Shown: positions 33,171 through 41,212, counted from the first letter of the stretch. The stretch: DNA of 64,000 bases from Clostridium saccharoperbutylacetonicum N1-4(HMT) (GCF_000340885.1 NC_020291.1:3409001-3473000); one strand, 5' to 3'. Numbers and translations are program-made. Notes: generated by a model from the sequence alone, not told the origin.

Positions 33171-33665
33171 TTGAACATAAGGAATAAATTTGTATTGAGT
33201 ATATGTGTAGTATTTTTAATTAGCACTATTAATGGCTGTAGAGTAAATGATAATAAAAAAGATATATATAGCAATACATATAACGATAATAAAATAATTG
33301 CACAAGAATCTGAGAATCACACGCATACAACATATAATATTAGTAATGATTCTGATAATAATATAGAATTTCAATATGGTGGTTTTTCTGGTGTTGATAC
33401 AATTTGGATTTTAAAATCAAAAGATGATGATGAAATTATAATAGATTATAATTCAAAGGTTAACAGTGGCGATTTTAAGGCAGTTTTGGTTAATCCAGAA
33501 AAAGAAGTAGAAACTATATTAGAAGGAACAGATCAAGGAAAGAAAACAATAAAGTTAACAAAAGGAGAGTATAGATTTAAGTTCGTAGGTAACAATGCTA
33601 ATGGAAAAGTAAAACTTTCAATTACTCAAAATAAAAAAATAGAGATTAAAAGAGTATTAAAATAA
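33171..33665 (+). CDS. Putative lipoprotein
   Basis: 164 aa from TTG 33171, with AAGGGAGGA upstream; the earlier in-frame start at 33114 lies before the promoter's -10. The signal sequence ends in STINGC, a good lipobox with Cys23 as the lipid site. The mature part starts with a Thr/Asn/His-rich linker. A beta-sandwich of about 100 residues follows (FSGVDTIWILKSKDDDEIII, SGDFKAVLVNPEKEV, KLTKGEYRFKFVGNNANGKV). It resembles small exported proteins of Firmicutes without known role. It shares a unit with the YmaF-like gene downstream. Confidence 0.7.
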   Translation: MNIRNKFVLSICVVFLISTINGCRVNDNKKDIYSNTYNDNKIIAQESENHTHTTYNISNDSDNNIEFQYGGFSGVDTIWILKSKDDDEIIIDYNSKVNSGDFKAVLVNPEKEVETILEGTDQGKKTIKLTKGEYRFKFVGNNANGKVKLSITQNKKIEIKRVLK

Positions 33666-33869
33666 GTAACTGATTAAAATATTCTATAATTGGTTCATAA
33701 TAGTAAAATATAACTTTGCACAATCCTCTTATATAATATGTATAATATATGAAAATACTAATGTAAAAAATTAACATTAACAATTTTTTAGTATTTGAAT
33801 ATTATGTATTAAGGAATAGACAAGTCTATTTCTTAATATATTTTTTAAATTACAAAGGAGGAAATATCC

Positions 33870-34262
33870 ATGGATTTAGGAGATAACAGTTATTATAAGG
33901 ATTCAGATTTAGAAAATCAAAATACTTGTACTCCTGCTCCTACTGAGACACAGACACATGTGCATGAATTTGAAGAAAGCACTAAATTAGCTGAAGAAGG
34001 AGACGATAGGCATAATCATCGTGTCGCAGGTGTTACAAGTGAAGTTATACTGATTGACGGAGGCCTAAATCATGTTCATGCATTTTTAACTAATACAGAT
34101 TTTCTTGACCACCATCATGAAATAGGAGGAATAACTGGACCTGTTATTCCTATTCCAGGTAGCACTAAGCATGTGCATCTTATGAGTGGAACTACAACTA
34201 CCGACGATGGTCATCAACATGAGTATCTTTTTACAACACAAATTCTTGCACCTCTTGTATAG
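33870..34262 (+). CDS. YmaF-family His-rich protein
   Basis: 130 aa. Histidine-rich repeats TQTHVHEFE, DDRHNHRVAG, LNHVHAFL, DHHHEIGGITGP, TKHVHLMSG and DGHQHEYLF form the YmaF pattern. The 14 or so His in H-x-H pairs point to metal binding. Bacillus YmaF is a small protein of unknown role, and some relatives are seen in spores. AAAGGAGG precedes ATG 33870. It follows the lipoprotein gene by 204 bases and lacks its own cassette promoter. Confidence 0.8.
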   Translation: MDLGDNSYYKDSDLENQNTCTPAPTETQTHVHEFEESTKLAEEGDDRHNHRVAGVTSEVILIDGGLNHVHAFLTNTDFLDHHHEIGGITGPVIPIPGSTKHVHLMSGTTTTDDGHQHEYLFTTQILAPLV

Positions 34263-34284
34263 GTAAAATTAAAATAACTTAAAA

Positions 34285-34357
34285 AGATGGCTTTTGTGTA
34301 AGCCATCTCTCATTATAATAGCAAAGAGCCTGCATCTTTTATATATGCAGGCTTTAG
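34285..34357 (+). terminator. Two stacked terminators
   Basis: AGATGGCTT/AAGCCATCT (34285-34308), then AGCCTGCAT/ATGCAGGCT (34327-34353). Both are perfect 9-bp stems. They follow the YmaF-like gene. Confidence 0.75.
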
Positions 34358-34409
34358 TTGCTTCAAAATATTCTTTTGTTATGAATTAATAGAAATAAAT
34401 AACAGATTT

Positions 34410-34460
34410 AAATATCACATTCTTCAAAATGAATTTGCAATATTTTTCTGTGTAATACTA
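34410..34460 (+). terminator. Cassette terminator K and GCGYAATACTA-like stretch
   Basis: AAATATCACATTCTTCA and TGAATTTGCAATATTT pair imperfectly. CTGTGTAATACTAATG follows, then directly the ribosome site of the next gene, without promoter block. Confidence 0.75.
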
Positions 34461-34478
34461 ATGTCGGAGGGATTAAGA

Positions 34479-34799
34479 ATGAATGAGAATGTTGAAAAAG
34501 TAGTAGATGAAATTGTTGATTTACTACATGAGAGAATAGATAAATTAAAGGGCAAGATTTCGGAAGTAAGAGCAATGAGTAAAAGAGATAATGTAAATTT
34601 AGTTCTTATGACACATTATAAGGTTAATCTTCAATGTGATGATGAAAAAATACAATGTAGGTACTTAATGGTACGAGGTGAATCATATGCAACATGGTGG
34701 CTTAATGGAGAAGATACCAAACTTCAAGTAACTGCGTTGATAAAAATGCTTAGAGAAAAGTATAAGAGCATTAAAGTCCTTTGGAAAAGACAATATTAA
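34479..34799 (+). CDS. Hypothetical protein (106 aa)
   Basis: ATG 34479 with CGGAGGGA upstream; the formal ATG at 34461 precedes that site. The N-terminal half is a charged helix (VDEIVDLLHERIDKLKGKIS). The second half is mixed, with LMTHYKVNLQCDDEKIQCRY, then ESYATWWLNGEDTKLQVTAL and a basic Trp-containing end (VLWKRQY). No family was recognised. Its position right behind a cassette terminator suggests that the promoter part of its repeat has been lost. A fragment of the repeat (CGGATGCAGATCTATTG) starts at its stop. Confidence 0.6.
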   Translation: MNENVEKVVDEIVDLLHERIDKLKGKISEVRAMSKRDNVNLVLMTHYKVNLQCDDEKIQCRYLMVRGESYATWWLNGEDTKLQVTALIKMLREKYKSIKVLWKRQY

Positions 34800-34858
34800 T
34801 GCACAATACTAAAAACGGATGCAGATCTATTGTATATAGTAAAAAAATGTTCTTTTAA
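34798..34858 (+). repeat. Cassette intergenic repeat copy L (short)
   Basis: AATGCACAATACTAAAAA, CGGATGCAGATCTATTG and AAATGTTCTTTTAA are recognisable. The central 30 bases are deleted. Confidence 0.8.
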
Positions 34859-34875
34859 TAAATCAGAATTTGTCG

Positions 34876-34903
34876 TTGCTTTTTTGTTTGTATATGATAT
34901 AAT
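34876..34903 (+). promoter_or_regulatory. Promoter of GNAT gene leader
   Basis: TTGCTT (34876-34881), 16 bases, TATAAT (34898-34903). An alternative pair is TTGTCG (34870) with TATGAT (34893). The start is near 34910, about 195 bases before the gene. Confidence 0.65.
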
Positions 34904-34944
34904 AATTTTGTTTCATCAGAGGACTTGTAATCAAAAGATTATTT

Positions 34945-34986
34945 AAGTGGGATAGGATCCGAAAAGATCTTGTCCCACTTTTTTCA
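34945..34986 (+). promoter_or_regulatory. Leader terminator/attenuator before the second GNAT gene
   Basis: AAGTGGGA (34945-34952) pairs with TCCCACTT (34973-34980), with an inner GATC/GATC stem, followed by a T-run. It lies between promoter and gene, the same layout as at 32030. Confidence 0.65.
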
Positions 34987-35106
34987 TTACAATATACTAT
35001 CTTAACAACAACGCTGATTGTATTTTGCTGTGTTTATTACCAAAATAGAATTAGTACAACAGGATATAACTCAATGAAAATTAGAAGAAAAGGAGATAAT
35101 TATTAA

Positions 35107-35634
35107 ATGCATTTGAAAACAGATAGATTGATAATTCGTGATTTTGAGAAAAAAGATACTGAGGGATTATATGAATACCTTAAGACCCCACCTGTACATT
35201 GTTTTATGAGTGAAAAATTAAATTCACTTGATGAAGCAGAGAAAGAAGTTGAGCGAAGAGGCAAAGAAGGTGAACATTTTGCTGTTTGCTTGGCAGATAC
35301 AGATTCAATTATTGGGGATCTTTTTGCCATAAAAGAGGAGCCTGATACATATAGCGTCGGATGGAATTTTAACTTAAAATACGGCAAGAGCGGTTATGCA
35401 ACTGAAGCCGCAAAAGCATTAATCGGCTACCTCTTTGATAACGATGCGAGGAGAATATATGCTTACGCTGAAGATGATAATATTCCATCCCAAAAGCTTT
35501 GTGAGCGACTTGGAATGAGACAAGAAGGATTCTTTATGGAATTTATATCTTTCGTGAACAACCCAGATGGAACTCCACATTATGAAAATACTTACCAATA
35601 TGCCATTCTGAAAAGAGAGTGGATGGAGCTATAA
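35107..35634 (+). CDS. GNAT N-acetyltransferase, RimJ/RimL type
   Basis: 175 aa. It starts with LKTDRLIIRDFEKKDTEGLY, typical for the family. YSVGWNFNLKYGKSGYATEA carries the acetyl-CoA loop, and AYAEDDNIPSQKLCERLGM is the conserved Asn-Ser segment. The ending TYQYAILKREW is normal. AAGGAGATAA precedes ATG 35107. Base composition is slightly richer in G+C than neighbouring cassettes. It has its own promoter and an intervening terminator-like hairpin, so expression may depend on antitermination. The substrate is unknown. Confidence 0.87.
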   Translation: MHLKTDRLIIRDFEKKDTEGLYEYLKTPPVHCFMSEKLNSLDEAEKEVERRGKEGEHFAVCLADTDSIIGDLFAIKEEPDTYSVGWNFNLKYGKSGYATEAAKALIGYLFDNDARRIYAYAEDDNIPSQKLCERLGMRQEGFFMEFISFVNNPDGTPHYENTYQYAILKREWMEL

Positions 35635-35635
35635 A

Positions 35636-35697
35636 TTTCAATTTAGCGTTGAAATATTATTGATGGTACAGTATTTTTTTGCAAAATATGCTATAAT
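35636..35697 (+). repeat. Cassette repeat copy M with extended -10 promoter
   Basis: AATTTCAATTTAGCGTTG, GGTACAGTATTTTTTTGC and TGCTATAAT (35689-35697). It has been reduced to about 60 bases. Confidence 0.75.
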
Positions 35698-35744
35698 TAA
35701 TACAAAGTGATAAAATTTAACGAATTAATAAAAGAGGGATGAAA

Positions 35745-36113
35745 ATGAATTTGCTGGAGGAACATATACTACAACTTGAAACTGATTTATTAAAGCCTGA
35801 AATAAGGGCATCAATGGAAAAAACAAGAGAATTACTATCAGATGGATTTATTGAATTTTGTAGTTCAGGATATATATGGTATTATGACAAAAGTGAACCG
35901 GTTAATGAAAAGATACAACAAGCAAACTGGGAAATAAAAGACTTCTCAATAAATCAACTAGGTGATGATTGTATATTGGCAACATATAAGTTAATAAAGC
36001 ATAGCGAAATAAATGAAAATAAAAAATACTCACTCCGGAGTTCTATATGGAAATATTTTGATGGAAGATGGAAAATGTTTTTTCATCAAGGCACATTAAC
36101 ATCTAAATTCTAA
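35745..36113 (+). CDS. DUF4440 / NTF2-like protein
   Basis: 122 aa from ATG 35745, with AGAGGG 6 bases upstream; ATG 35739 lies too close to it. LLEEHILQLETDLLKPEIRA, then SDGFIEFCSSGYIWYYDK and SIWKYFDGRWKMFFHQGTL are the cone-shaped NTF2 fold typical of DUF4440 proteins. Such proteins bind small molecules, and some are ketosteroid-isomerase-like. The catalytic role is unknown. It has a cassette promoter upstream and a perfect 16-bp terminator downstream. It is the last unit of the accessory region. Confidence 0.85.
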   Translation: MNLLEEHILQLETDLLKPEIRASMEKTRELLSDGFIEFCSSGYIWYYDKSEPVNEKIQQANWEIKDFSINQLGDDCILATYKLIKHSEINENKKYSLRSSIWKYFDGRWKMFFHQGTLTSKF

Positions 36114-36180
36114 GAGAAAATTATTATTAAGATACACAATATTCTAAATCGTGAATCAATATAATTAAAGACTAAATGTA

Positions 36181-36219
36181 AAATCATGTTATTCAAACTA
36201 TTGAATAACATGATTTATT
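36181..36219 (+). terminator. Terminator with 16-bp perfect stem
   Basis: AAATCATGTTATTCAA (36181-36196) and TTGAATAACATGATTT (36201-36216) with a 4-base loop. It belongs to the cassette terminator family and is the last one seen. Confidence 0.9.
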
Positions 36220-36395
36220 ACTATCTAATAAAATATGGTGAAGTTGGAAGCAGATTATCTCTGATTTTTATTCACATTTAGCAATTATTAATTAGAATAT
36301 TTATTGAAAGGCTCAATGTATTAATGATAAAATTATAAAAATTAGTTATGTTCGTTTTTTCCTTTTTTCAATATTTACGGATATAGTTTTTACCT

Positions 36396-36602
36396 TTACG
36401 CCACTGTTGCATCAGTGCCTATATCTGTTAACAAACCTTTTGATTTACCTGTTGGCATTGTATAACGTTGGTCTAAATATCTAAGTGCTGCACTTAATTC
36501 ACCATCAGGTCCGCCATATTGTGTTATTAAATATTTAGCCATATTAAGATCCTTACATTTAAGATTTACTGGATATTCTAGAGTTTTTACATAATACCAC
36601 AT
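36396..36602 (-). pseudogene. cotJC: Truncated cotJC (manganese-catalase-like spore coat protein)
   Basis: Only 68 codons remain. They are MWYYVKTLEYPVNLKCKDLN, then MAKYLITQYGGPDGELSAAL and TMPTGKSKGLLTDIGT, which match the N terminus of CotJC (normally about 190 aa). The frame then continues DATVA and stops, where the family has EELAHLEM carrying metal ligands. No further catalase sequence follows. The gene has been cut, probably by deletion at the border of the accessory region. The cotJA and cotJB genes upstream remain intact. Confidence 0.82.
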
Positions 36603-36617
36603 AAACTTGTATTCCTC

Positions 36618-36869
36618 CTATTCACATGTTTCCCATGGCCATGGTTTATCTACCCAAGCTTTTGGATTTTCAACAAATGCTGAACCAAAATTAGTTAATG
36701 GGCCAAATTCTTTTTCATAATCGCTTATTAAAGCAGTTAACTTACAAGATACTTTATTATAATCTTCCATAGCATTTTTATCATTTGGGAAATTATCAAG
36801 GTACAAGTTAAGTTCTACAGCACAAAATTGATACACTCGTATGCTATTTAATGCTTCCTTTTGATTCAT
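36618..36869 (-). CDS. cotJB: Spore coat protein CotJB
   Basis: 83 aa from the ATG at 36869, with GAGAGGTGA upstream. The in-frame GTG at 36878 overlaps the end of cotJA but is a less likely start. NQKEALNSIRVYQFCAVELN, then LYLDNFPNDKNAMEDYNKVS and a Trp/Pro-rich end WVDKPWPWETCE are characteristic of CotJB. It is part of the inner spore coat, made in the mother cell under SigE in relatives. The short spacing with cotJA indicates one operon in the order JA-JB-JC. Confidence 0.9.
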   Translation of the reverse strand: MNQKEALNSIRVYQFCAVELNLYLDNFPNDKNAMEDYNKVSCKLTALISDYEKEFGPLTNFGSAFVENPKAWVDKPWPWETCE

Positions 36870-36874
36870 ATATA

Positions 36875-37123
36875 TCACCTCTCAACCTTAATCTTTTTAT
36901 ATTCATAATTTTGAACATAATTATGATGCTCGTGATCATGGTGATGATATGGTTTATATAGATCTTTAAAAATAGTTCCTTTCAAAAATCCTTCTTTGCA
37001 AGAATATAAATGTTCATATTCTTGAGGTAATATATATGCTTTAGCATATTCTTTATCAGATTTCTTTGAATATTCTTTTGAATACTCTTTGGATTCGCAC
37101 ATACAATCGTCATGTCTGTACAT
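36875..37123 (-). CDS. cotJA: Spore coat-associated protein CotJA
   Basis: 82 aa. The start is set at 37123 because AAGGAGATAACC lies just before this ATG; the upstream extension of the frame is not family-like. The core KAYILPQEYEHLYSCKEGFL, then KGTIFKDLYKPY is the CotJA signature. The N terminus is a Lys/Ser/Glu-rich repeat (KEYSKEYSKKSDKEY) and the C terminus is His-rich (HHHDHEHH). It is the first gene of the cotJ operon. It probably helps assemble CotJC, which here is broken, so its present use is uncertain. Confidence 0.88.
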   Translation of the reverse strand: MYRHDDCMCESKEYSKEYSKKSDKEYAKAYILPQEYEHLYSCKEGFLKGTIFKDLYKPYHHHDHEHHNYVQNYEYKKIKVER

Positions 37124-37393
37124 TAAGGTTATCTCCTTCGTTTGCTTCTTACTAATAAATATCCTATGCTTATAATAAATAAATGTGATAAATTTTGGAT
37201 TTAAAAGTAATAACTTGTCAATAAATTTTGCGCTATCTCTTTTGGCATTTTTTTCAATGCTCTTGAAATACATCAAAGAATTAAAAGCTATTTCAAGAAT
37301 ATCATAGGCATTTATTTTAATTTTATAATTGAAGGTATAAAATGTTGGGGAGTTACAATTATTTTTAATAATCAAACTTATAAATGGAATATA

Positions 37394-37702
37394 CATGCAT
37401 CATTGAGAAATTATAATTGTAACACTACACTAGAAATTAGATACATTTTTCTGGAAGCAAGCATGTGAAATTGAGCTGATGAAGGTTCTTAATTGGGGCT
37501 TGTCTCATTTACAGCTTGTCCAAAAAGTAAGTGTCCAAATTTTACATTTGGTTACACGAACTTTCTCCTTGGAGCTTTTACATTCGGAACACGCTGTAAT
37601 GACGACAAGCCGCCATTTAGAACCTTCCAGCGAAAATTTCACTAGTCCTGTGGAAGATAAATGTATCTGATTTCGGTAAGTTTTGCATAAGTATGATTCT
37701 AG
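37394..37702 (-). repeat. MITE-like palindromic element, copy 1
   Basis: Inverted ends GAAATTAGATACATTT (37433-37448) and AAATGTATCTGATTTC (37659-37674) continue inward as imperfect pairs (GTGAAATTGAGCTG with CAGCGAAAATTTCAC). Outer flanks also match the other two copies (for example GGTAAGTTTTGCATAA). The orientation is opposite to copies 2 and 3. The copy has no coding capacity and may fold into a long hairpin. Confidence 0.85.
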
Positions 37703-37777
37703 ATTTGAATATCTATAATTAGTACACAATTTAAATTACAACTTATACTAAAATTTAGGCATAAATATTGAAATGAA

Positions 37778-39154
37778 TTATTTTTCTATAAGTTCATCAA
37801 TATGAAGAGTTGTGTAATTATTCGATTTTAAAGTTTTAACTATTTGTTGCAATGGTGAATTTTCATTGTACATAATATTTAATTTGTTATTGTTAGTATT
37901 AAAATCTATATATTTTAATTCAAGAAATGGATGGTAATATAAACTATGTAGTATATTAGGGTTTTCATCATTAAGTCCATTTATTATTGGAGCAGGATCT
38001 GAATTATGAACATATCCTAGAGGTGTTGGAACAAATAAATGGTGGTCATCTGAGTCATATACATTGTTTTTTGTACTATCAAAAGGCTCATATATAAATT
38101 GAAAATAATTTTCGATAACTTTTTTTTGAAGATCAGTTTCTCCATAATGGGGACTTTCAAAATATGAAATTGGAATATTTAAAGCACTAGCAGTATCAAT
38201 TCCATTTTCAATTAAAGCTTGTACTTCGGGAACAGTATTATTCACATCTTTAGTCAATTCATTACCAGGTCCGCTCTTTTCATCATCATGTTGATGAGTA
38301 TATCCATGAAGACCAATTTCAGCACCTTTGTTTATCAAATAATCTAAGAGATTAACAAATCCAACATTCTCAATATTATTATTTGTTAGTAAATCATTAT
38401 CAATATTATTGTCGGGATCTTTAAATCTAGGAATCCAGCTAACATGAAATTTCATGCCTTGTGAGTAAAGAAGATTAGCCATACATTTAATTTTAGTTTG
38501 ATTTTGATCAACAGAATAATTACCACCACATCCGAAATCCTCTAATCTAATTAAAGCAACTTTATTACTATATGATATTGAAGCAGGCTCTGGAGCAGCT
38601 GCTGTATTATTAAGTAGACTAATATTATTATTTTTAAAATCAAAAACAGCAACTAAATTAAAAATTTCTTCTATGTCTGATATTGAAATATAATTAGTTC
38701 CATCCTTATTTATTAAATTTCCACGTAAACTTGCGGTTACAGAATTTTTTGTATAAGATTTTTCAGTTAAAGAAATATTATTGTTTGTATTAGATATTAT
38801 AAAGCCACTATCTTGAGTTTTAAGAGTAAAGTTAAGCTTACTGCAAATAAAATCAAGTGGTATATAATATCTTTGGGATTTAAGTAACATAGGAATATTT
38901 TTGATATTGGCTTCATTTAAAATATTCAATTTTATATCATCAACTTTTGTTATAGGCCTGTCTTCAAATTTTATATTGGGAATATAATTGCTTTTAAATG
39001 TAGTATTAGGTAGTGAACTTGCATAAACAGCATTGTTTATAACAGTAATATTCCTATCTATATATTTATAATAAAAAAGTGGCTGAGCAAATATAAATAT
39101 TGATAATAATATTGTTGATATAAAGATAATTAGTAATTTCTTTTTCTTTTTCAT
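37778..39154 (-). CDS. DUF2334 polysaccharide deacetylase with copper-amine-oxidase-like N-domain
   Basis: 458 aa. An N-terminal hydrophobic segment (LLIIFISTILLSIFIFAQPL) anchors or exports it. Residues about 80-185 resemble the Cu_amine_oxidN1 stalk domain (YYIPLDFICSKLNFTLK, NYISISDIEEIFNLVA). The C-terminal domain from about residue 197 is DUF2334: VALIRLEDFGCGG with the metal Asp, KGAEIGLHGYTHQ with the metal His pair, and YFESPHYGET. It likely deacetylates an extracellular polysaccharide. AAAGGAG precedes the ATG. It is monocistronic, divergent from the NAD-salvage cluster. Confidence 0.85.
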   Translation of the reverse strand: MKKKKKLLIIFISTILLSIFIFAQPLFYYKYIDRNITVINNAVYASSLPNTTFKSNYIPNIKFEDRPITKVDDIKLNILNEANIKNIPMLLKSQRYYIPLDFICSKLNFTLKTQDSGFIISNTNNNISLTEKSYTKNSVTASLRGNLINKDGTNYISISDIEEIFNLVAVFDFKNNNISLLNNTAAAPEPASISYSNKVALIRLEDFGCGGNYSVDQNQTKIKCMANLLYSQGMKFHVSWIPRFKDPDNNIDNDLLTNNNIENVGFVNLLDYLINKGAEIGLHGYTHQHDDEKSGPGNELTKDVNNTVPEVQALIENGIDTASALNIPISYFESPHYGETDLQKKVIENYFQFIYEPFDSTKNNVYDSDDHHLFVPTPLGYVHNSDPAPIINGLNDENPNILHSLYYHPFLELKYIDFNTNNNKLNIMYNENSPLQQIVKTLKSNNYTTLHIDELIEK

Positions 39155-39378
39155 GATGTTTCTCCTTTGTTGTATAAAATCTTTTCGTGTAACATTTTAG
39201 TACAAGTTTGTGTCAAATAATTGTCAACTTTGGAAATATAAATTGAATTGATGGTATATTTATAGCAAAAAAGTAAAATTTAGGCTAACTTATTAATATT
39301 TAAAAGATAAATAAAAATCAAATAGCTTTTCGAGAAAATATTTTTAATTAATACTATTAAAAAAATGAAATAACACTA

Positions 39379-39407
39379 TTTACAAATAGGAAATTTTGGA
39401 GTAATAT
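39379..39407 (+). promoter_or_regulatory. Probable promoter of the NAD-salvage cluster
   Basis: TTTACA (39379-39384), 17 bases, TAATAT (39402-39407), about 75 bases before the Nudix regulator gene. No clear NrtR operator palindrome was identified. The rest of 39155-39483 holds no gene. Confidence 0.5.
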
Positions 39408-39483
39408 TAATACATAAATTCAAATTGATATTATCTAGTTGAACTTATTGGATTTATTTATTGAAGATAATGAGGTGTTTTAA

Positions 39484-40374
39484 TTGAAAAAGAAACTTTC
39501 AAATAAAGAAGAAGAATTTTTAAATAAATATGATGTAAATATATATGAGCGTCCAAGTGTAACAAATGATGTAATAATATTTACAACTGATGATAAGTTG
39601 GAGAAAAATTCAAGAAAAGTTCCTAAAAAGGGAATGCAAGTACTTTTAGTAAGAAGAGAAGATTATCCTTTTAAAGATAAATTTGCAATTCCAGGAGGCT
39701 TTGTGAATATCAATGAGAGCCTAGAAGAAGGAGCCCTTAGAAAGTTGAAAGAAGAAACTGGAATAGATAATGTTTATACAGAACAGTTATATACATTTGG
39801 AGATCTAAATAGAGATCCAAGAACAAGAGTAATCAGTGTTGGCAATATAGCCTTAATATCAAAGGATAAAATTAATCTTCAAAAGGAAGAAAAAAATCTT
39901 AAATCAGAATGGTTCTGGATAGAAAAAAACCTCATTGAAAGTCAAGAAGAAGAAAGATACCTATTAAATAGATATTTATTAAAGCTTGAAAGTGAGGATG
40001 AAAAACACATAATTATTTATGAAGTAAGAGAGAAAATAGAAAAAAGCATAAGTAAGAAAAAAGAATTAAGTTATTCACTCATTGAAGATAGTAATGAAGA
40101 ATTAGCCTTTGACCATTATAAAATATTAGATTACTCATTAGATAGAATCAGAAATAAAATTGAGTATACTCCAATTGCTTTAAATCTTTTGCCAAGATTA
40201 TTTACAGTTAAAGAACTTCAAAATGTATATGAAGCAATAATGGGAAGAGAAATTTTAAACTTTAGAAGAAAAATGGGAGATATGATTATTGAAACAGATG
40301 AAATCCTTGAAGGAAGGCCTTTTAGACCTGCTAAAATGTTTAAATTTAATGAGAATTTCGTACATGAATTTTAA
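39484..40374 (+). CDS. NrtR-like Nudix-domain regulator
   Basis: 296 aa. Residues about 20-145 form a Nudix domain whose box GGFVNINESLEEGALRKLKE runs on with ETGID. The normal REUxEE reads RKLKEE, so the first catalytic Glu is Lys and hydrolase activity is doubtful. The C-terminal part (AFDHYKILDYSLDRIRNKIE, LLPRLFTVKELQNVYEAIMG, NFRRKMGDM) is the winged-helix DNA-binding domain of NrtR. NrtR represses NAD-recycling genes and is released by ADP-ribose. Its place at the head of an NAD-salvage cluster fits. TTG 39484 has GAGGTG upstream. Confidence 0.82.
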   Translation: MKKKLSNKEEEFLNKYDVNIYERPSVTNDVIIFTTDDKLEKNSRKVPKKGMQVLLVRREDYPFKDKFAIPGGFVNINESLEEGALRKLKEETGIDNVYTEQLYTFGDLNRDPRTRVISVGNIALISKDKINLQKEEKNLKSEWFWIEKNLIESQEEERYLLNRYLLKLESEDEKHIIIYEVREKIEKSISKKKELSYSLIEDSNEELAFDHYKILDYSLDRIRNKIEYTPIALNLLPRLFTVKELQNVYEAIMGREILNFRRKMGDMIIETDEILEGRPFRPAKMFKFNENFVHEF

Positions 40375-40411
40375 CTTATAATAGAGATTGTAATTTTAAG
40401 GGGGAAGAAAA

Positions 40412-41212
40412 ATGATTTATTTAAATAATGCAAAGGTTAATATTACACGATTTCCTAATGGAGAAAGTCTTATAAACAGTGAAGATTTACAGATAAATAA
40501 AGAAATAAATACATTAAAGCTTAAGTTTGAAAATGATTCTGATATAACACATTTAATCTTTATCAAAGGACATTTGGATGAGTTAAATGTTAAATGCAGA
40601 CTTATTATTGGCTATATGCCTTACAGCAGAATGGATAGAACCGAAGGCATGACAGTTTTTACTTTAAAACATTTATGCAGATTAATAAATAATTTAAAGT
40701 TTGAAGAAGTACTAATTTTTGAGCCACATTCTGATGTATGTGTTGCATTACTTGATAGAGTAAAAGTAGTTAATATGTCCAAAGATTTAGCAACTACTGC
40801 ATTAGAGAAAATTAGCGATAATAATGAACCAACATATATAGTTTATCCTGATTCAGGTGCAGCTAAGAGATATGGAAAACAAATTATCTATGATAAGATT
40901 CTGACAGCTAATAAGGAAAGAGATTTTAAAACTGGTCGTATTAAAAAACTTGAAATGTGTGGAACTATAGAAGTGAAAAGTTTTAAAGCTTTAATTGTAG
41001 ATGATTTATGTTCAAAAGGTGGAACTTTTATGCTAACAGCAGAAAAACTCAAAGAGTTAGGAGCAAGTGATATATATTTAGCCGTAACTCATTGTGAAGA
41101 TACAATTTTTGATGGAGAAATTTTAAATGGCACTTTAATTAGTAAGGTATTTACAACAAATAGTATATTATCAAAAGCACATGAGAAAATTGAAGTTACT
41201 AATATTATTTAG
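40412..41212 (+). CDS. Ribose-phosphate pyrophosphokinase-like protein
   Basis: 266 aa, shorter than a canonical PRPP synthetase (about 310). IIGYMPYSRMDRTEGMTVFT corresponds to the ATP-binding flexible loop (PYARQDR in Prs). IVYPDSGAAKRYGKQ matches the ribose-phosphate region, and ALIVDDLCSKGGTFMLTAEK (D197, D198) is the PRPP loop. The divergent loops suggest a different substrate. Proteins of this kind next to NAMPT-like enzymes include Adps, which in phage NARP1 makes ADP-ribose pyrophosphate. Supplying PRPP for the downstream NAMPT is the simpler view. GGGGGAAG precedes the ATG. Confidence 0.78.
   Translation: MIYLNNAKVNITRFPNGESLINSEDLQINKEINTLKLKFENDSDITHLIFIKGHLDELNVKCRLIIGYMPYSRMDRTEGMTVFTLKHLCRLINNLKFEEVLIFEPHSDVCVALLDRVKVVNMSKDLATTALEKISDNNEPTYIVYPDSGAAKRYGKQIIYDKILTANKERDFKTGRIKKLEMCGTIEVKSFKALIVDDLCSKGGTFMLTAEKLKELGASDIYLAVTHCEDTIFDGEILNGTLISKVFTTNSILSKAHEKIEVTNII

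Noticed and set aside
8630..36219. Classical integron with attC sites
   Set aside because: No tyrosine-recombinase integrase is in the window, and no RYYYAAC/GTTRRRY core was found in the repeats. The repeats contain promoters and terminators, which attC sites normally do not.
37124..37396. Long N-terminal extension of CotJA
   Set aside because: The extension is not family-like, and AAGGAGATAACC precedes the internal ATG at 37123.
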